The notes beneath the pieces were generated by a model that did no database searches, was not told the origin of the DNA, and was given only the letters and a program-made list of their open reading frames with translations. This document shows positions 50,177 to 58,984 of a stretch of DNA of 64,000 nt, piece after piece (the stretch's first letter is position 1; every line of letters begins with the position of its first letter). This DNA comes from Amycolatopsis japonica. GTDB taxonomy: Bacteria; Actinomycetota; Actinomycetes; Mycobacteriales; Pseudonocardiaceae. A program made the position numbers and the translations under genes. Location of the stretch: the NCBI RefSeq assembly GCF_000732925.1, contig NZ_CP008953.1, positions 1,488,001 through 1,552,000 on the forward strand, given 5' to 3'.

Positions 50177-51805
50177 CTAGTGGGCGACGGCCTTTTCGGC
50201 GCCCGCTCCGGTCAGGGACCGGACCTCCATCTCCGCGTACTTCTTCTGGTTGTGCTCCTTGGATAGCACGGTCCCGAGCCAGCCGAGGAAGAACGCCACG
50301 GGGATCGAGACGATGCCGGGGTTGTCCAGCGGGAACCAGTGGAAGTCGACGCCCTGGATCATCGAGGCGCTCTTCCCGGTCTTGGCGTCGACAGGCTTCC
50401 CCGAGACGGCGGGCGAGAACACGATCAGCAGGATGCAGACCGCGAGACCGCCGTAGATGCTCCACAGCGCGCCTTGGGTGTTGAATCGCTTCCAGAACAG
50501 CGAGTAGAGGATGGTCGGCAGGTTCGCCGACGCCGCCACCGCGAACGCGAGCGCCACCAGGAACGCGATGTTCTGCCCGTTGGCGAGGATGCCGCCGAGG
50601 ATCGCGACCGCGCCGATCACCAGCGCGGTGATCCTGGCGACCTTCACCTCCGAAGCCGGGGTCGCCTTGCCCTTCTTGATCACGTTGGCGTAGACGTCGT
50701 GCGCGAACGACGCCGACGCGGTGATCGTCAGTCCCGCGACCACGGCGAGGATCGTCGCGAAGGCGATCGCCGCGATCAGGCCGAGCAGGATCGGGCCGCC
50801 GAGTTCCAGCGCCAGCAGCGGGGCCGCCGAGTTCACGCCACCGGGAGCGGCCTTGATCTTGTCCGCGCCGACCAGCGCGCCGGCGCCGTAGCCGAGCACC
50901 AGGGTGAACAGGTAGAAGACGCCGATCAGGCCGATCGCCCACACCACGGAACGACGGGCTTCCTTCGCCGTCGGCACCGTGTAGAAGCGCATCAGGACGT
51001 GCGGCAGGCCCGCGGTACCGAGGACCAGCGCGATGCCCAGCGACAGGAAGTCGAGCTTCGTCGTGCCGGTCTTGCCGTACTGGTTGCCCGGCCCGAGCAG
51101 CGCCTCACCGGCCTTGCCCGCCTTGTCCACCGCGCCCTGCAGCAGCGAGGAGAGGTTGAAGCCGTACATGCCCAGCACCCACAGCGTCATCGCCAGCGCG
51201 CCGACGATGAGCAGCGCCGCCTTGATGATCTGGACCCAGGTGGTGCCCTTCATCCCGCCGATGAGCACGTAGGCGATCATGATGATGCCGACGATCACGA
51301 TGATCGCGGCCTGCCCGGCCTTGCTCTCGATCCCGAGCAGCAACGCGACGAGGCCACCGGCGCCCGCCATCTGCGCGAGCAGGTAGAAGAACGACACGGC
51401 CAGGGTGGACGTCGCCGCCGCGGCCCGCACCGGGCGCTGCTTCATCCGGAACGCCAGCACGTCGCCCATGGTGAACTTGCCGGTGTTGCGCAGCAGTTCC
51501 GCGACCAGCAGCAACGCGACCAGCCACGCCACCAGGAAGCCGATGGAGTAGAGGAAACCGTCGTAGCCGTAGACGGCGATCGCGCCCGCGATCCCGAGGA
51601 ACGACGCGGCGGAAAGGTAGTCGCCCGCGATGGCGACGCCGTTCTGCGGACCGGTGAACGCGCGGCCGGCGGCGTAGTAGTCCGACGCGGTCTTCGTGTT
51701 GCGGCTCGCCCGGAACACGACGAACAGCGTGACCACCACGAACAGGCCGAAGATGGTGATGTTGAGTACGGGGCTGCTGCCCTCGACTCCGGCGGCGAGG
51801 GTCAT
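50177..51805 (-). CDS. Sodium:solute symporter, acetate/monocarboxylate permease-like
   Basis: 542 aa with about 13 membrane helices. S-A-A-S-F-L-G-I-A-G near the N-terminus, G-L-P-H-V-L-M-R-F-Y and F-A-T-I-L-A-V-V-A-G-L match ActP/MctC-type symporters of the SSS family. It is coupled (ATGA) to the DUF485 gene, the usual partner of ActP, and probably imports acetate, pyruvate or propionate. Confidence 0.92.
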   Translation of the reverse strand: MTLAAGVEGSSPVLNITIFGLFVVVTLFVVFRASRNTKTASDYYAAGRAFTGPQNGVAIAGDYLSAASFLGIAGAIAVYGYDGFLYSIGFLVAWLVALLLVAELLRNTGKFTMGDVLAFRMKQRPVRAAAATSTLAVSFFYLLAQMAGAGGLVALLLGIESKAGQAAIIVIVGIIMIAYVLIGGMKGTTWVQIIKAALLIVGALAMTLWVLGMYGFNLSSLLQGAVDKAGKAGEALLGPGNQYGKTGTTKLDFLSLGIALVLGTAGLPHVLMRFYTVPTAKEARRSVVWAIGLIGVFYLFTLVLGYGAGALVGADKIKAAPGGVNSAAPLLALELGGPILLGLIAAIAFATILAVVAGLTITASASFAHDVYANVIKKGKATPASEVKVARITALVIGAVAILGGILANGQNIAFLVALAFAVAASANLPTILYSLFWKRFNTQGALWSIYGGLAVCILLIVFSPAVSGKPVDAKTGKSASMIQGVDFHWFPLDNPGIVSIPVAFFLGWLGTVLSKEHNQKKYAEMEVRSLTGAGAEKAVAH

Positions 51806-52143
51806 TTGGCCTCACTCTCGATGTCCGTGCGGATCTTCTCCGCGATGGGGTCGAGTTTCTTGTTCGCGTAGCGGACGTAGAGCCCCGTGATCACGAAGGT
51901 CGAAACGAACTGCAGCAGACCGAAGACCAGCCCGACGGTGATGTTGCCGACCAGCTTCGTGCTCATGAAGCCGTGCGCGTAGTCGGCGAGCAGCACGTAG
52001 AGCAGGTACCAGAGGAGGAACAACGCCGAGACGGGGAAGACGAACCGGCGCAACCGAGCCCGCAGTTCCTTGAACTCCGCGCTGTCATGGGCTTTGTCCC
52101 AGTCGACGTCGGGCGGACTGGGAGTGTCCGTTTCGGTACTCAT
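51802..52143 (-). CDS. DUF485 (YjcH-like) small membrane protein
   Basis: 113 aa; ATG after GAGGAGA. F-K-E-L-R-A-R-L-R-R-F-V-F-P and two membrane helices match DUF485, commonly encoded just before acetate permeases, as here. Confidence 0.9.
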   Translation of the reverse strand: MSTETDTPSPPDVDWDKAHDSAEFKELRARLRRFVFPVSALFLLWYLLYVLLADYAHGFMSTKLVGNITVGLVFGLLQFVSTFVITGLYVRYANKKLDPIAEKIRTDIESEAK

Positions 52144-52210
52144 CGTGCTCTCCTCGCGCCGCGAATGTGTTCCGCGACACGTTAAGGAGAGGTCAAGGAG
52201 ACCGGAACCT

Positions 52211-53944
52211 TCAGCGGTTCAAACGTCTGCCGAGACGACGAACGGTCGACGAACGGTGGTCGGACCACGACGAAGGGGTCTCGGCCGTGCGATCGTCCAA
52301 ATGCAGCCGCAGCATCGCGGCCGTGGACCAGGCGGGAGGCCTGCCCCGCCAGGAAACCACGATCATTACGCCGAATGCCAGCGGAACCGACCAAGGCGCG
52401 GGCTGCGACACCAGGATCGCGGGCAGGCCGCTCAGGCTGGGGACGAACAGGGCCACCAGGATCGAGCCCGAAGACGCGACGAGCCCGGCGAGGACACCGC
52501 TGATCGCGCCCGCGGCGGTGAGCCGGTTCCACCAGATGCCGAGCACCAGCAACGGGCAGAACGTCGACGCGGCCACGGTGAAACCCCAGGTGACGAGGAC
52601 ACCCGCGTCCAATCTGGCCGACGGCAACGCGAGCAGGACCATCACCGCCGCCGCGCCGAGTACCGACCATCGCAGTCTCCTCAGGCCGCCGGGCGCGAGG
52701 TCGTGCGCGACCGCGCCGGAGATCACCAGCAGCAATCCGAGCGACGTCGCCAGGAACGCGGCGAACGCGCCCGCCGTCAGCAGCCCGGTGAACAGCGATC
52801 CCGCCCAGCCGTCGTCGATCTGCGCCGGTAACGCGACGACGACCGTGTCCGTCGCGCCGGAGACGTACAGCTCGGGCACCAGCACCCGGCCGAAAACGCC
52901 GTAAACCCCTGGGAACAGGTAGAAGACGCCGAGCAGGGCGACGGTGATCGCCGCGGTCCGGCGGGCGGCGCGGCCGTCCGGGCTGGTGTGGAAGCGCATC
53001 AGGACATGCGGCAGGCCCATCGTGCCGAGCATGGTGGCGATCAGGATGGCCCACGTGCCGAGCAGCGGATAGCCCTGGTCGCCGAGGTCGAGCAGCGGCC
53101 GTTGCCAGTCCGGCCCGCCGAGCGGGGCACCGCCCCGGACGGCGGGAACCGGGGTCCCTTCGGCGAATTCCAGGGTCTCGCCGCTCCTGGCAACCAGCTC
53201 ACCCGGTGGCACGACATGCTTTTCCGGCGTGAGCAGGGTGGTCGGCTCGCGCAGGGTCAGCGTCACGTCGATCTCGAAGGACAGCCGGGTGTCGCGGGCG
53301 AAGTGGCTGAATTCCACCGGATGCACCGAAGCCGACCGCTGCTCCGGGGACACCTGGGAGACCAGCCAGATCGCGGGAACGATGAACAGCAGCAGTTTCA
53401 GCACGAACTGGAAGGCCTGGACGTAGGTCGCCGCACGCATCCCGCCGAGCGCCAGTGTCGCGCTGACGGCGGTGCCCGCGATGACGACACCGACCCAGTA
53501 CGGCGTCCCGCCGACCGCGGTGAGCACGAGCCCCGCCGTACGGAATTGCGGTACCAGGTAAAGGGTTCCGATCACGAGGACGACCACGGCGGCGAGGCGG
53601 CGCAGGGCGGGGGAGGCGAGCCGCGCTTCGGCGAAGTCCGGGACGGTGAGCGCGCCGGAGCGCCGCATCGGTGCCGCGACGAGCACCAGCATCGCGATGT
53701 ACCCGGCGGTGAACCCGACCGGATACCAGAGCGCGCCGATCCCGTCCTTCACCACCAGCCCCGCGACGCCGAGGAACGACGCCGCGGACAGGTATTCGCC
53801 GGAGACCGCGGCGGAGTTGACCAGCGGTGAGATCCGGCGCGAGGCGACGAGGAAATCCGACGTCGTGCGCATGGCCGCGACCCCGCGCAACCCGATCAAC
53901 AGGGTGACCAGCACGACCGGGGCCACCGAGAGCGCCGCGACCAC
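52211..53944 (-). CDS. Second sodium:solute symporter, with extra extracytoplasmic insert
   Basis: 577 aa from GTG 53944, overlapping the TAG of the small gene (TAGTG). It has the same A-A-S-F-L-G-V-A-G and M-G-L-P-H-V-L-M-R-F-H signatures as the other symporter. About 85 additional hydrophilic residues (from S-P-E-Q-R-S to L-L-D-L-G-D-Q) lie between helices. The C-terminus is basic. Probably a paralogue with a different carboxylate substrate. Confidence 0.9.
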   Translation of the reverse strand: MVAALSVAPVVLVTLLIGLRGVAAMRTTSDFLVASRRISPLVNSAAVSGEYLSAASFLGVAGLVVKDGIGALWYPVGFTAGYIAMLVLVAAPMRRSGALTVPDFAEARLASPALRRLAAVVVLVIGTLYLVPQFRTAGLVLTAVGGTPYWVGVVIAGTAVSATLALGGMRAATYVQAFQFVLKLLLFIVPAIWLVSQVSPEQRSASVHPVEFSHFARDTRLSFEIDVTLTLREPTTLLTPEKHVVPPGELVARSGETLEFAEGTPVPAVRGGAPLGGPDWQRPLLDLGDQGYPLLGTWAILIATMLGTMGLPHVLMRFHTSPDGRAARRTAAITVALLGVFYLFPGVYGVFGRVLVPELYVSGATDTVVVALPAQIDDGWAGSLFTGLLTAGAFAAFLATSLGLLLVISGAVAHDLAPGGLRRLRWSVLGAAAVMVLLALPSARLDAGVLVTWGFTVAASTFCPLLVLGIWWNRLTAAGAISGVLAGLVASSGSILVALFVPSLSGLPAILVSQPAPWSVPLAFGVMIVVSWRGRPPAWSTAAMLRLHLDDRTAETPSSWSDHRSSTVRRLGRRLNR

Positions 53945-54291
53945 TATTCGTCCTCGATCTTTTCCGCCCGGCGCAACTGCCACCACGACAGCAGGGCCAT
54001 GGCCGGGTACGGGAGGATCGCGATCATCAGCCAGGACAGCGGGATTCCCGCCAGCCGCACCGAATCCAGCCCGGGGAAGATCCCGAACACCAGCGGGAGC
54101 CCGAAGACCAGCCCGAACATCCCGGCCAGCGCGGGGAGTCCGCCACGGCGCTGGGCGCGGTACAGCAGGTCCGCGCGCTCGGCGTCGCTCGCCGCCAGCC
54201 GGGGGACGCGCCAGCGGCCGCGTGCCCGGGGCCGCGACCGCGCGAGCCGGGTCTGCGGGCTGGTGACGGCGACCCGTTTGACGCGGCTCAC
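53944..54291 (-). CDS. Small two-helix membrane protein, symporter partner
   Basis: 115 aa. A basic, disordered N-terminus, L-L-Y-R-A-Q-R-R, then two membrane helices and a charged end, the layout of DUF485-type partners though the sequence differs. It overlaps the LytTR gene by four bases and the symporter by one. Confidence 0.75.
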   Translation of the reverse strand: MSRVKRVAVTSPQTRLARSRPRARGRWRVPRLAASDAERADLLYRAQRRGGLPALAGMFGLVFGLPLVFGIFPGLDSVRLAGIPLSWLMIAILPYPAMALLSWWQLRRAEKIEDE

Positions 54292-55058
54292 GGGCGGCCT
54301 CCCCGGCCCAGTTCCCCGCGTTGCGCGGCTGCGAGTAGCCGATCCCGCAGGTCGCGCGCGTGGCGGCGGCTCACCGGCACGTCACCCGCCTCCGTATGCG
54401 CCAGCAGCCCGCCGGTGGTGTCGCTGCGCAGTTCGAGCACCGCGTCCACGGCGAGCAGGAAACCCCGGTGGACACGGGTGAATCCCGTTCCCTCCCAATA
54501 CTCTTCGAGCCGGGAGATCGGCATCCGCGTGACATGCACGCCGGATTTCGTGTGCAACCGGACGTAATCGCCGTGCGCCTCGACGAACTGGACGTCGTCG
54601 CGCCGGACGTACCGGGTGCGCCCGCCGGATTCCACCGGCAGCGCGGACATCGCGTCCGGCGCGGGTTTCGGCTCGTCGGCCTGGTTGCCCGCCATCCGGA
54701 CCACTTTGGACAGTGCGGCGGACAGCCGTTCCGCGCGGACCGGTTTGAGCAGGTAGTCGACCGCGCCGATACCGTACGCCGCCACGGCGTGCCCGTCGTG
54801 CGCGGTGACGAACACGATCACCGGCGGTTCGTTGAGCCGCGCCAGCAGGGAGGCGAGTTCGAGACCGTCGAGTCCCGGCATGGAGATGTCGAGGAACACG
54901 GCGTCGAAATGACTGCCCTGCAACAGCTTGAGCGCGTTGACCGCGTCACCCGCGGCGACCACTTCGGCGACTTCCGGAGCTTCGCGCAGCAGGCTGCACA
55001 GCTCGTCGAGGGCGGGCGGGACGTCGTCGACCGCCAGCACCCGCAGCCCGTTCGTCAC
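54288..55058 (-). CDS. LytTR-family response regulator
   Basis: 256 aa. Receiver domain with phosphoacceptor Asp in F-D-A-V-F-L-D-I-S-M-P-G and Thr/Lys in F-V-T-A-H-D and L-L-K-P-V. LytTR DNA-binding domain: R-R-D-D-V-Q-F-V-E-A-H-G-D-Y-V-R-L-H and F-T-R-V-H-R-G-F-L-L. Pairs with the kinase encoded just upstream (ATGA overlap) and probably controls the symporters. Confidence 0.93.
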   Translation of the reverse strand: MTNGLRVLAVDDVPPALDELCSLLREAPEVAEVVAAGDAVNALKLLQGSHFDAVFLDISMPGLDGLELASLLARLNEPPVIVFVTAHDGHAVAAYGIGAVDYLLKPVRAERLSAALSKVVRMAGNQADEPKPAPDAMSALPVESGGRTRYVRRDDVQFVEAHGDYVRLHTKSGVHVTRMPISRLEEYWEGTGFTRVHRGFLLAVDAVLELRSDTTGGLLAHTEAGDVPVSRRHARDLRDRLLAAAQRGELGRGGRP

Positions 55059-56101
55059 GGCAGCACCCCCGGCTGGAACCGGGGCACCCGCACCACGACC
55101 CTGGTACCCGCGCCGGACTCGGTCTCCACCGTCAGGCCGTACCAGGGGCCGTAGACGCTGCGCAGCCTTCTGTCCACATTGGCCAGTCCGACGCCGCCGT
55201 CGTCGCCACGCCCGGCCAGGATCGCCGCCGCGCGTGCGGGGTCCATGCCGACACCGTCGTCCTCGACGCTGATCACGCAGTCGTTCCCTTCCGCCATTCC
55301 CTGAACCTGGATGAACCCCGCCTCGGCGCGTGGCTCGATCCCGTGCCGGATCGCGTTCTCCACCAACGGTTCCAGCACGAGGTACGGCACCGCGACGGCC
55401 AGCACCTCCGGCGCGACGCGCACCTGCACGCGTAGCCGTTCGCCGAGCACGGCGCGCTGCAACGCCAAGTACGTCTCGATGGCGCGGAACTCCTCGGCGA
55501 CCATCGTGTACTCGCCGTGCCGCGCGAGGCTGTAGCGCGTGTACTCGGCGAAATCGAGCATCAGGTCGCGGGCGCGGTCCGGATCGGAGCGGACCAGCGA
55601 GGAGATCACGGTGAGCGCGTTGTAGACGAAATGCGGCGAGATCTCGGCCCGCAACGCCCGCAGTTCCGCCTCGGCGGCCTGCTCGGCGGAGGCCTCCAGC
55701 CTGCCGCGTTCGAGCGCGTGGACGACGAGTTCGACGGCCTGGCGGGCGACGGCGTTCGTGGTTTCGGTGACCAGGAGGACCCCGGCCAGTTCGTCGTGGA
55801 CGTGCAGGGGCATCGCCAGCAGCCCGGGTTCGGACACCGGTGTCTCGGAGTGGAGGACCTCGTCGAGCGCCGCGACCACGACGTCGTCGGCGGCCGGTCG
55901 GCCCGACCAGATCAGCGAGCCGGAGAGGTCGGTCAGCCCGAGGCCGGGGACGTCGAACAGCCGTCGGAGGCCGTGCGCCGCGTGGCGGGCGCGGGGCCCG
56001 GCGAGGCCGTCCATGAGGTCGTCGGAAACGCGCTGGGCGGCGGCGAGCACCGGCACCGGATCCGCGCTCGCGGCCGGACGCCAGGGCAGACGGGTGGTCA
56101 T
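55055..56101 (-). CDS. LytS-type sensor histidine kinase
   Basis: 348 aa; ATG after GGAGGAGG. A soluble GAF-like input domain (1-150), the phosphorylated His in E-I-S-P-H-F-V-Y-N-A-L, and an ATPase domain with V-E-N-A-I-R-H-G-I and D-D-G-V-G-M. No membrane helices, so it senses an intracellular signal. First gene of the kinase-regulator-transport run. Confidence 0.92.
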   Translation of the reverse strand: MTTRLPWRPAASADPVPVLAAAQRVSDDLMDGLAGPRARHAAHGLRRLFDVPGLGLTDLSGSLIWSGRPAADDVVVAALDEVLHSETPVSEPGLLAMPLHVHDELAGVLLVTETTNAVARQAVELVVHALERGRLEASAEQAAEAELRALRAEISPHFVYNALTVISSLVRSDPDRARDLMLDFAEYTRYSLARHGEYTMVAEEFRAIETYLALQRAVLGERLRVQVRVAPEVLAVAVPYLVLEPLVENAIRHGIEPRAEAGFIQVQGMAEGNDCVISVEDDGVGMDPARAAAILAGRGDDGGVGLANVDRRLRSVYGPWYGLTVETESGAGTRVVVRVPRFQPGVLP

Positions 56102-56172
56102 CCGGCCTCCTCCACGACGTCGGGGCCTAGATCCTAACGTCGGTGCGTGGTTTCGCCGGTTACGCTCCGGGC

Positions 56173-56652
56173 ATGGTCCCCGGTGATGCGGTGATGGTGC
56201 GCCTGGACGTCGTGATGCGGCGGGTCGCGATGGTCGGTTTCGTGGTGTTCGGCGTCGGCGGCCTGGTGGCCGTCGTACTGGCGTTGTCCTCCGGCTCGGT
56301 TTCCGGGGTGGTGTTCAGCCTGCTCAGCGTGGCTTTCGCGGGGCTGATCCTGCTCGCTCTGCGGAAGTCGGCTAGTTCGTTGGTGATTTCTGCTGTGGGG
56401 TTTTCGGTGCCGGGCGTGTTCGAGGTCCGGTGGACCGAGGTGACCCGGCTGCGGGTGTACCGGGAGAAGCGGCGGGTGGGGCGGTGGATGCACTGGTGGC
56501 ACTACCGGCTCGACTGGACCGGCTCGGGGCCCGAAGTGTTGCTTGAGGACGGCGAGTATGCGTACGCGCTGGGTCACCTTGGTGGGGGCGCTCGGCTGTA
56601 CGCGGCTCTCACGCGCTTCGCGCCCGCTGGGGTGGTCGAGTTCGCCGAGTGA
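56173..56652 (+). CDS. Two-helix membrane protein with PH-like C-terminal domain
   Basis: 159 aa from ATG 56173. Two adjacent membrane helices (about 12-62), then V-S-A-V-G-F-S-V-P and V-R-W-T-E-V-T-R-L-R-V-Y strands resembling bacterial PH-like domains. Function unknown. Confidence 0.7.
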   Translation: MVPGDAVMVRLDVVMRRVAMVGFVVFGVGGLVAVVLALSSGSVSGVVFSLLSVAFAGLILLALRKSASSLVISAVGFSVPGVFEVRWTEVTRLRVYREKRRVGRWMHWWHYRLDWTGSGPEVLLEDGEYAYALGHLGGGARLYAALTRFAPAGVVEFAE

Positions 56653-56659
56653 GCGCGCC

Positions 56660-56724
56660 CTGGATGTCATGAAAGGGTCGTTCAGGACGTTTTTCGTCCT
56701 GAACGACCCTTTCATGACATCCAG
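56660..56724. repeat. 30-bp-arm palindrome, first of a cluster of three
   Basis: Arms 56660-56689 and 56695-56724 are perfect complements around TTTTT. The core repeats that of 37256-37313. It starts eight bases after the stop of the membrane-protein gene and probably terminates transcription in both directions. Confidence 0.8.
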
Positions 56725-56735
56725 CCCCTCGACCA

Positions 56736-56794
56736 CGTGAGATGAAGGGGCCTTTCATCGCAACTTTCGCTATGAAAGGCCCCTTCATCTCACG
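56736..56794. repeat. 23-bp-arm palindrome, second of the cluster
   Basis: Arms 56736-56758 and 56772-56794 (CGTGAGATGAAGGGGCCT at the outer end) with a 13-base loop. It lies 11 bases from the first palindrome and uses the same ATGAA(A)GG theme. Confidence 0.8.
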
Positions 56795-56840
56795 CGAAGG
56801 AAGCTGGTCGAGTTCGCCGAGTGAGCCGGTCCCGAACGCT

Positions 56841-56887
56841 ATGAAAGGTCCTTTCCTTGCAAAATTTGCAAGGAAAGGACCTTTCAT
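56841..56887. repeat. 23-bp-arm palindrome, third of the cluster
   Basis: Arms 56841-56863 and 56865-56887 (ATGAAAGGTCCTTTCC outer part) around a single A. It lies 17 bases past the stop of the solute-binding gene on the minus strand and may terminate the sugar operon. Confidence 0.8.
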
Positions 56888-56904
56888 GGCATTACCAAAG
56901 CGCG

Positions 56905-57894
56905 TCAGCAGCTCTGCTTGTAGAAGTACTGGGCGTTCGCGTCCATGTTCGCCTTGGTGATCGAGTGCAGCGAAGCGGTCAGGTTCCGCGTCACCGGCTT
57001 GCCCTCCAGCGCCGCGATGGCCTGCTGCACGCCCTGCTGCCCGATGGCGGCCGGGTCCTGCGCGATGAGGCCCTGGTACTCGCCCTTCTTCAGGCCCTCG
57101 ATCTCCGACGGCGAGGCGTCGAAACCGATCAGGTTGACCGCGCCGACCTTGCCCGCGTTCCGCAGACCGGTCGCGGCGCCCTCACCGGTGTTGAGGTTGG
57201 TCGCGAAGATGCCGATCAGGTCCGGGGTGGACGCCAGCGCGGCGGTCACCTTGGACGCGGCCTGGTCGGGCTCGTTCTGGGTGAACTGCACCCCCGCCGA
57301 CTTCAGGTTCGGGTAGTTCTTCAGCTCGTCCTCGAAACCCTTCGCGCGGGTGTTCGTGGTCGACGTGCCGGCGATGGTGTCGAGCACCAGCACCGAACCG
57401 GTCTTGCCCGCGGCCAGTTCCGCCATGGTCTTCGCGGCGAGCTTGCCGCCCTCGGCGTTGTCCGACGAGATCGACGACTCGGCCACGCTGGTGTCCTTCA
57501 GCGCGGTGTCGACCTCGATGATCTTCGAGCCGCGGCCCTTGACCTGCTGGATCGGCGCGAGCATCGCCTGGGCGTCGGTCGGCGCGATGAGCAGCGCGGC
57601 GGGCGGGTTGGAGCCCAGCGCGTTGACGAGCTGGGTCTGCATGGCCGCGTCGAACTTCTGCGGGGCCTGCGTGGTGAGCTCGTAGCCCGCCTTCTTGGCC
57701 TCGGCCTCGGCGCCGCACTGCATCGAGATGTAGAACGGCTCGGCCTGCACGCCCGGGATGAGCGACAGCTTCTTGTTGTTGGTCTTGGCGCCGGAGTCGC
57801 CCGACGGCGCCTCGCCGACGGTGCCACCGCCGCAGGCGCTCAGCAGGAGGGCCGCGGACAGGGCGGCACCGGTCACGAGCAGGGTCTTCTTCAT
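56905..57894 (-). CDS. Sugar ABC transporter substrate-binding lipoprotein
   Basis: 329 aa; AGAGGTG upstream. Lipobox L-L-S-A-C-G-G, then a periplasmic-binding-protein fold of RbsB type (E-A-E-A-K-K-A-G-Y, A-L-L-I-A-P-T-D-A-Q-A-M, G-F-D-A-S-P-S-E). It captures a sugar outside the membrane. Last gene of the operon, 28 bases after the permease. A mannose-like substrate is inferred from manA and GH92. Confidence 0.9.
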   Translation of the reverse strand: MKKTLLVTGAALSAALLLSACGGGTVGEAPSGDSGAKTNNKKLSLIPGVQAEPFYISMQCGAEAEAKKAGYELTTQAPQKFDAAMQTQLVNALGSNPPAALLIAPTDAQAMLAPIQQVKGRGSKIIEVDTALKDTSVAESSISSDNAEGGKLAAKTMAELAAGKTGSVLVLDTIAGTSTTNTRAKGFEDELKNYPNLKSAGVQFTQNEPDQAASKVTAALASTPDLIGIFATNLNTGEGAATGLRNAGKVGAVNLIGFDASPSEIEGLKKGEYQGLIAQDPAAIGQQGVQQAIAALEGKPVTRNLTASLHSITKANMDANAQYFYKQSC

Positions 57895-57922
57895 GGGGAT
57901 TGCACCTCTTTGTGCGTAGGGA

Positions 57923-58984
57923 TCAGCGAGAATTGCGGCGACGACGGCGCCGCTGGTCGAACCAGACCGCGGCGATCAGCACCGCGCCGACCGCGATCAT
58001 CTGCCAGAAGTCCTGGACCTGCGTGATGTTGAAGCCCTTCTTCAGCACGGCCGGGATGAACACGCCGATCACCGTGCCCAGCACCGAACCGACACCGCCG
58101 AAGAGACTCGTCCCGCCCATCACCGTGGCGGCGATGGCGTTGAGGTTGTCGGTGGTGTGCGCCGAAATCGTCGTCGACGCGTAGTACGCCAGCGAGAGGA
58201 AACCGGCGACACCGGCGAGGAAACCGGTGAGCGTGTACACCTTCAGCAGGTGCGCGGTCACCCCGATGCCCGCCCGCCGCGCGCCCTCGGCGTTCGAGCC
58301 GACGGCGTAGGTGTAGCGGCCGAATTTGGTGGTGTGCAACAACCAGGCGCCGATCAGCGTGATCACCACGGCCACCAGCACCAGGTTCGGCACGCCGCCG
58401 AACGACGTCCCGTAGCCGAGCGTCTTGTTGAGCTCGGTCGGCACGCTGCGCACGTCGGACCCGTTGTTCAGCAGGTACGCGGCGCCGAGCGCGGCACCCA
58501 TCGTGCCGAGCGTGACGATCAGCGGCGGGATGTTCGCCACCGCGATCAGGAAACCGTTGATCAGGCCCCAGATCGTGCCCGCGACGACGGCCGCCACGAG
58601 CCCGGCGGTGATGACGCCCCAACCGGCCTTCGTCGCGTCGCCGTCCGGGCTCAGCGCCTCCATCGTCTTGCCGGCCACCATGCCCGCGAAGATCAGCACC
58701 GAGCCGACCGAGAGGTCGATTCCGGAGGTGATGATCACGAACGTCATGCCGACCGAGAGCACCAGCAGCACCGAAGTTTCGATGAGCAGGGTCTGGAAGG
58801 TGAACAGCGTCGCGAACTCGGCGGGCGCGATCGCGGTGAACACGATGATCAGCGCCAGCAGCACCAGCGCGATCCAGAACGTGTTGGCCCCGATGAGCCG
58901 TTGCCCGATCGAACGTTTGCCGAAGCCACCGTCCACAGAGGTCTGGATCTCGGAGCCGTTCTTCGTCGGAGTGGACACGGTCAC
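57923..58984 (-). CDS. Sugar ABC transporter permease (RbsC type)
   Basis: 353 aa from GTG 58984, overlapping the ATPase stop (GTGA); GTG 58978 is an alternative. About nine membrane helices, with G-I-D-L-S-V-G-S-V-L-I-F-A-G and G-G-T-S-L-F-G-G-V-G-S-V, both typical of RbsC/XylH permeases. Confidence 0.9.
   Translation of the reverse strand: MTVSTPTKNGSEIQTSVDGGFGKRSIGQRLIGANTFWIALVLLALIIVFTAIAPAEFATLFTFQTLLIETSVLLVLSVGMTFVIITSGIDLSVGSVLIFAGMVAGKTMEALSPDGDATKAGWGVITAGLVAAVVAGTIWGLINGFLIAVANIPPLIVTLGTMGAALGAAYLLNNGSDVRSVPTELNKTLGYGTSFGGVPNLVLVAVVITLIGAWLLHTTKFGRYTYAVGSNAEGARRAGIGVTAHLLKVYTLTGFLAGVAGFLSLAYYASTTISAHTTDNLNAIAATVMGGTSLFGGVGSVLGTVIGVFIPAVLKKGFNITQVQDFWQMIAVGAVLIAAVWFDQRRRRRRNSR

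Noticed and set aside
56653..56904. Possible CRISPR-like array
   Set aside because: The repeats are individually palindromic and differ in sequence; there are no constant repeats with regular spacers and no cas genes.
56609..56960. Short frames encoding repeated M-K-G-P-F peptides
   Set aside because: They arise only from translating the palindromic DNA repeats, in both directions, and have no support as genes.
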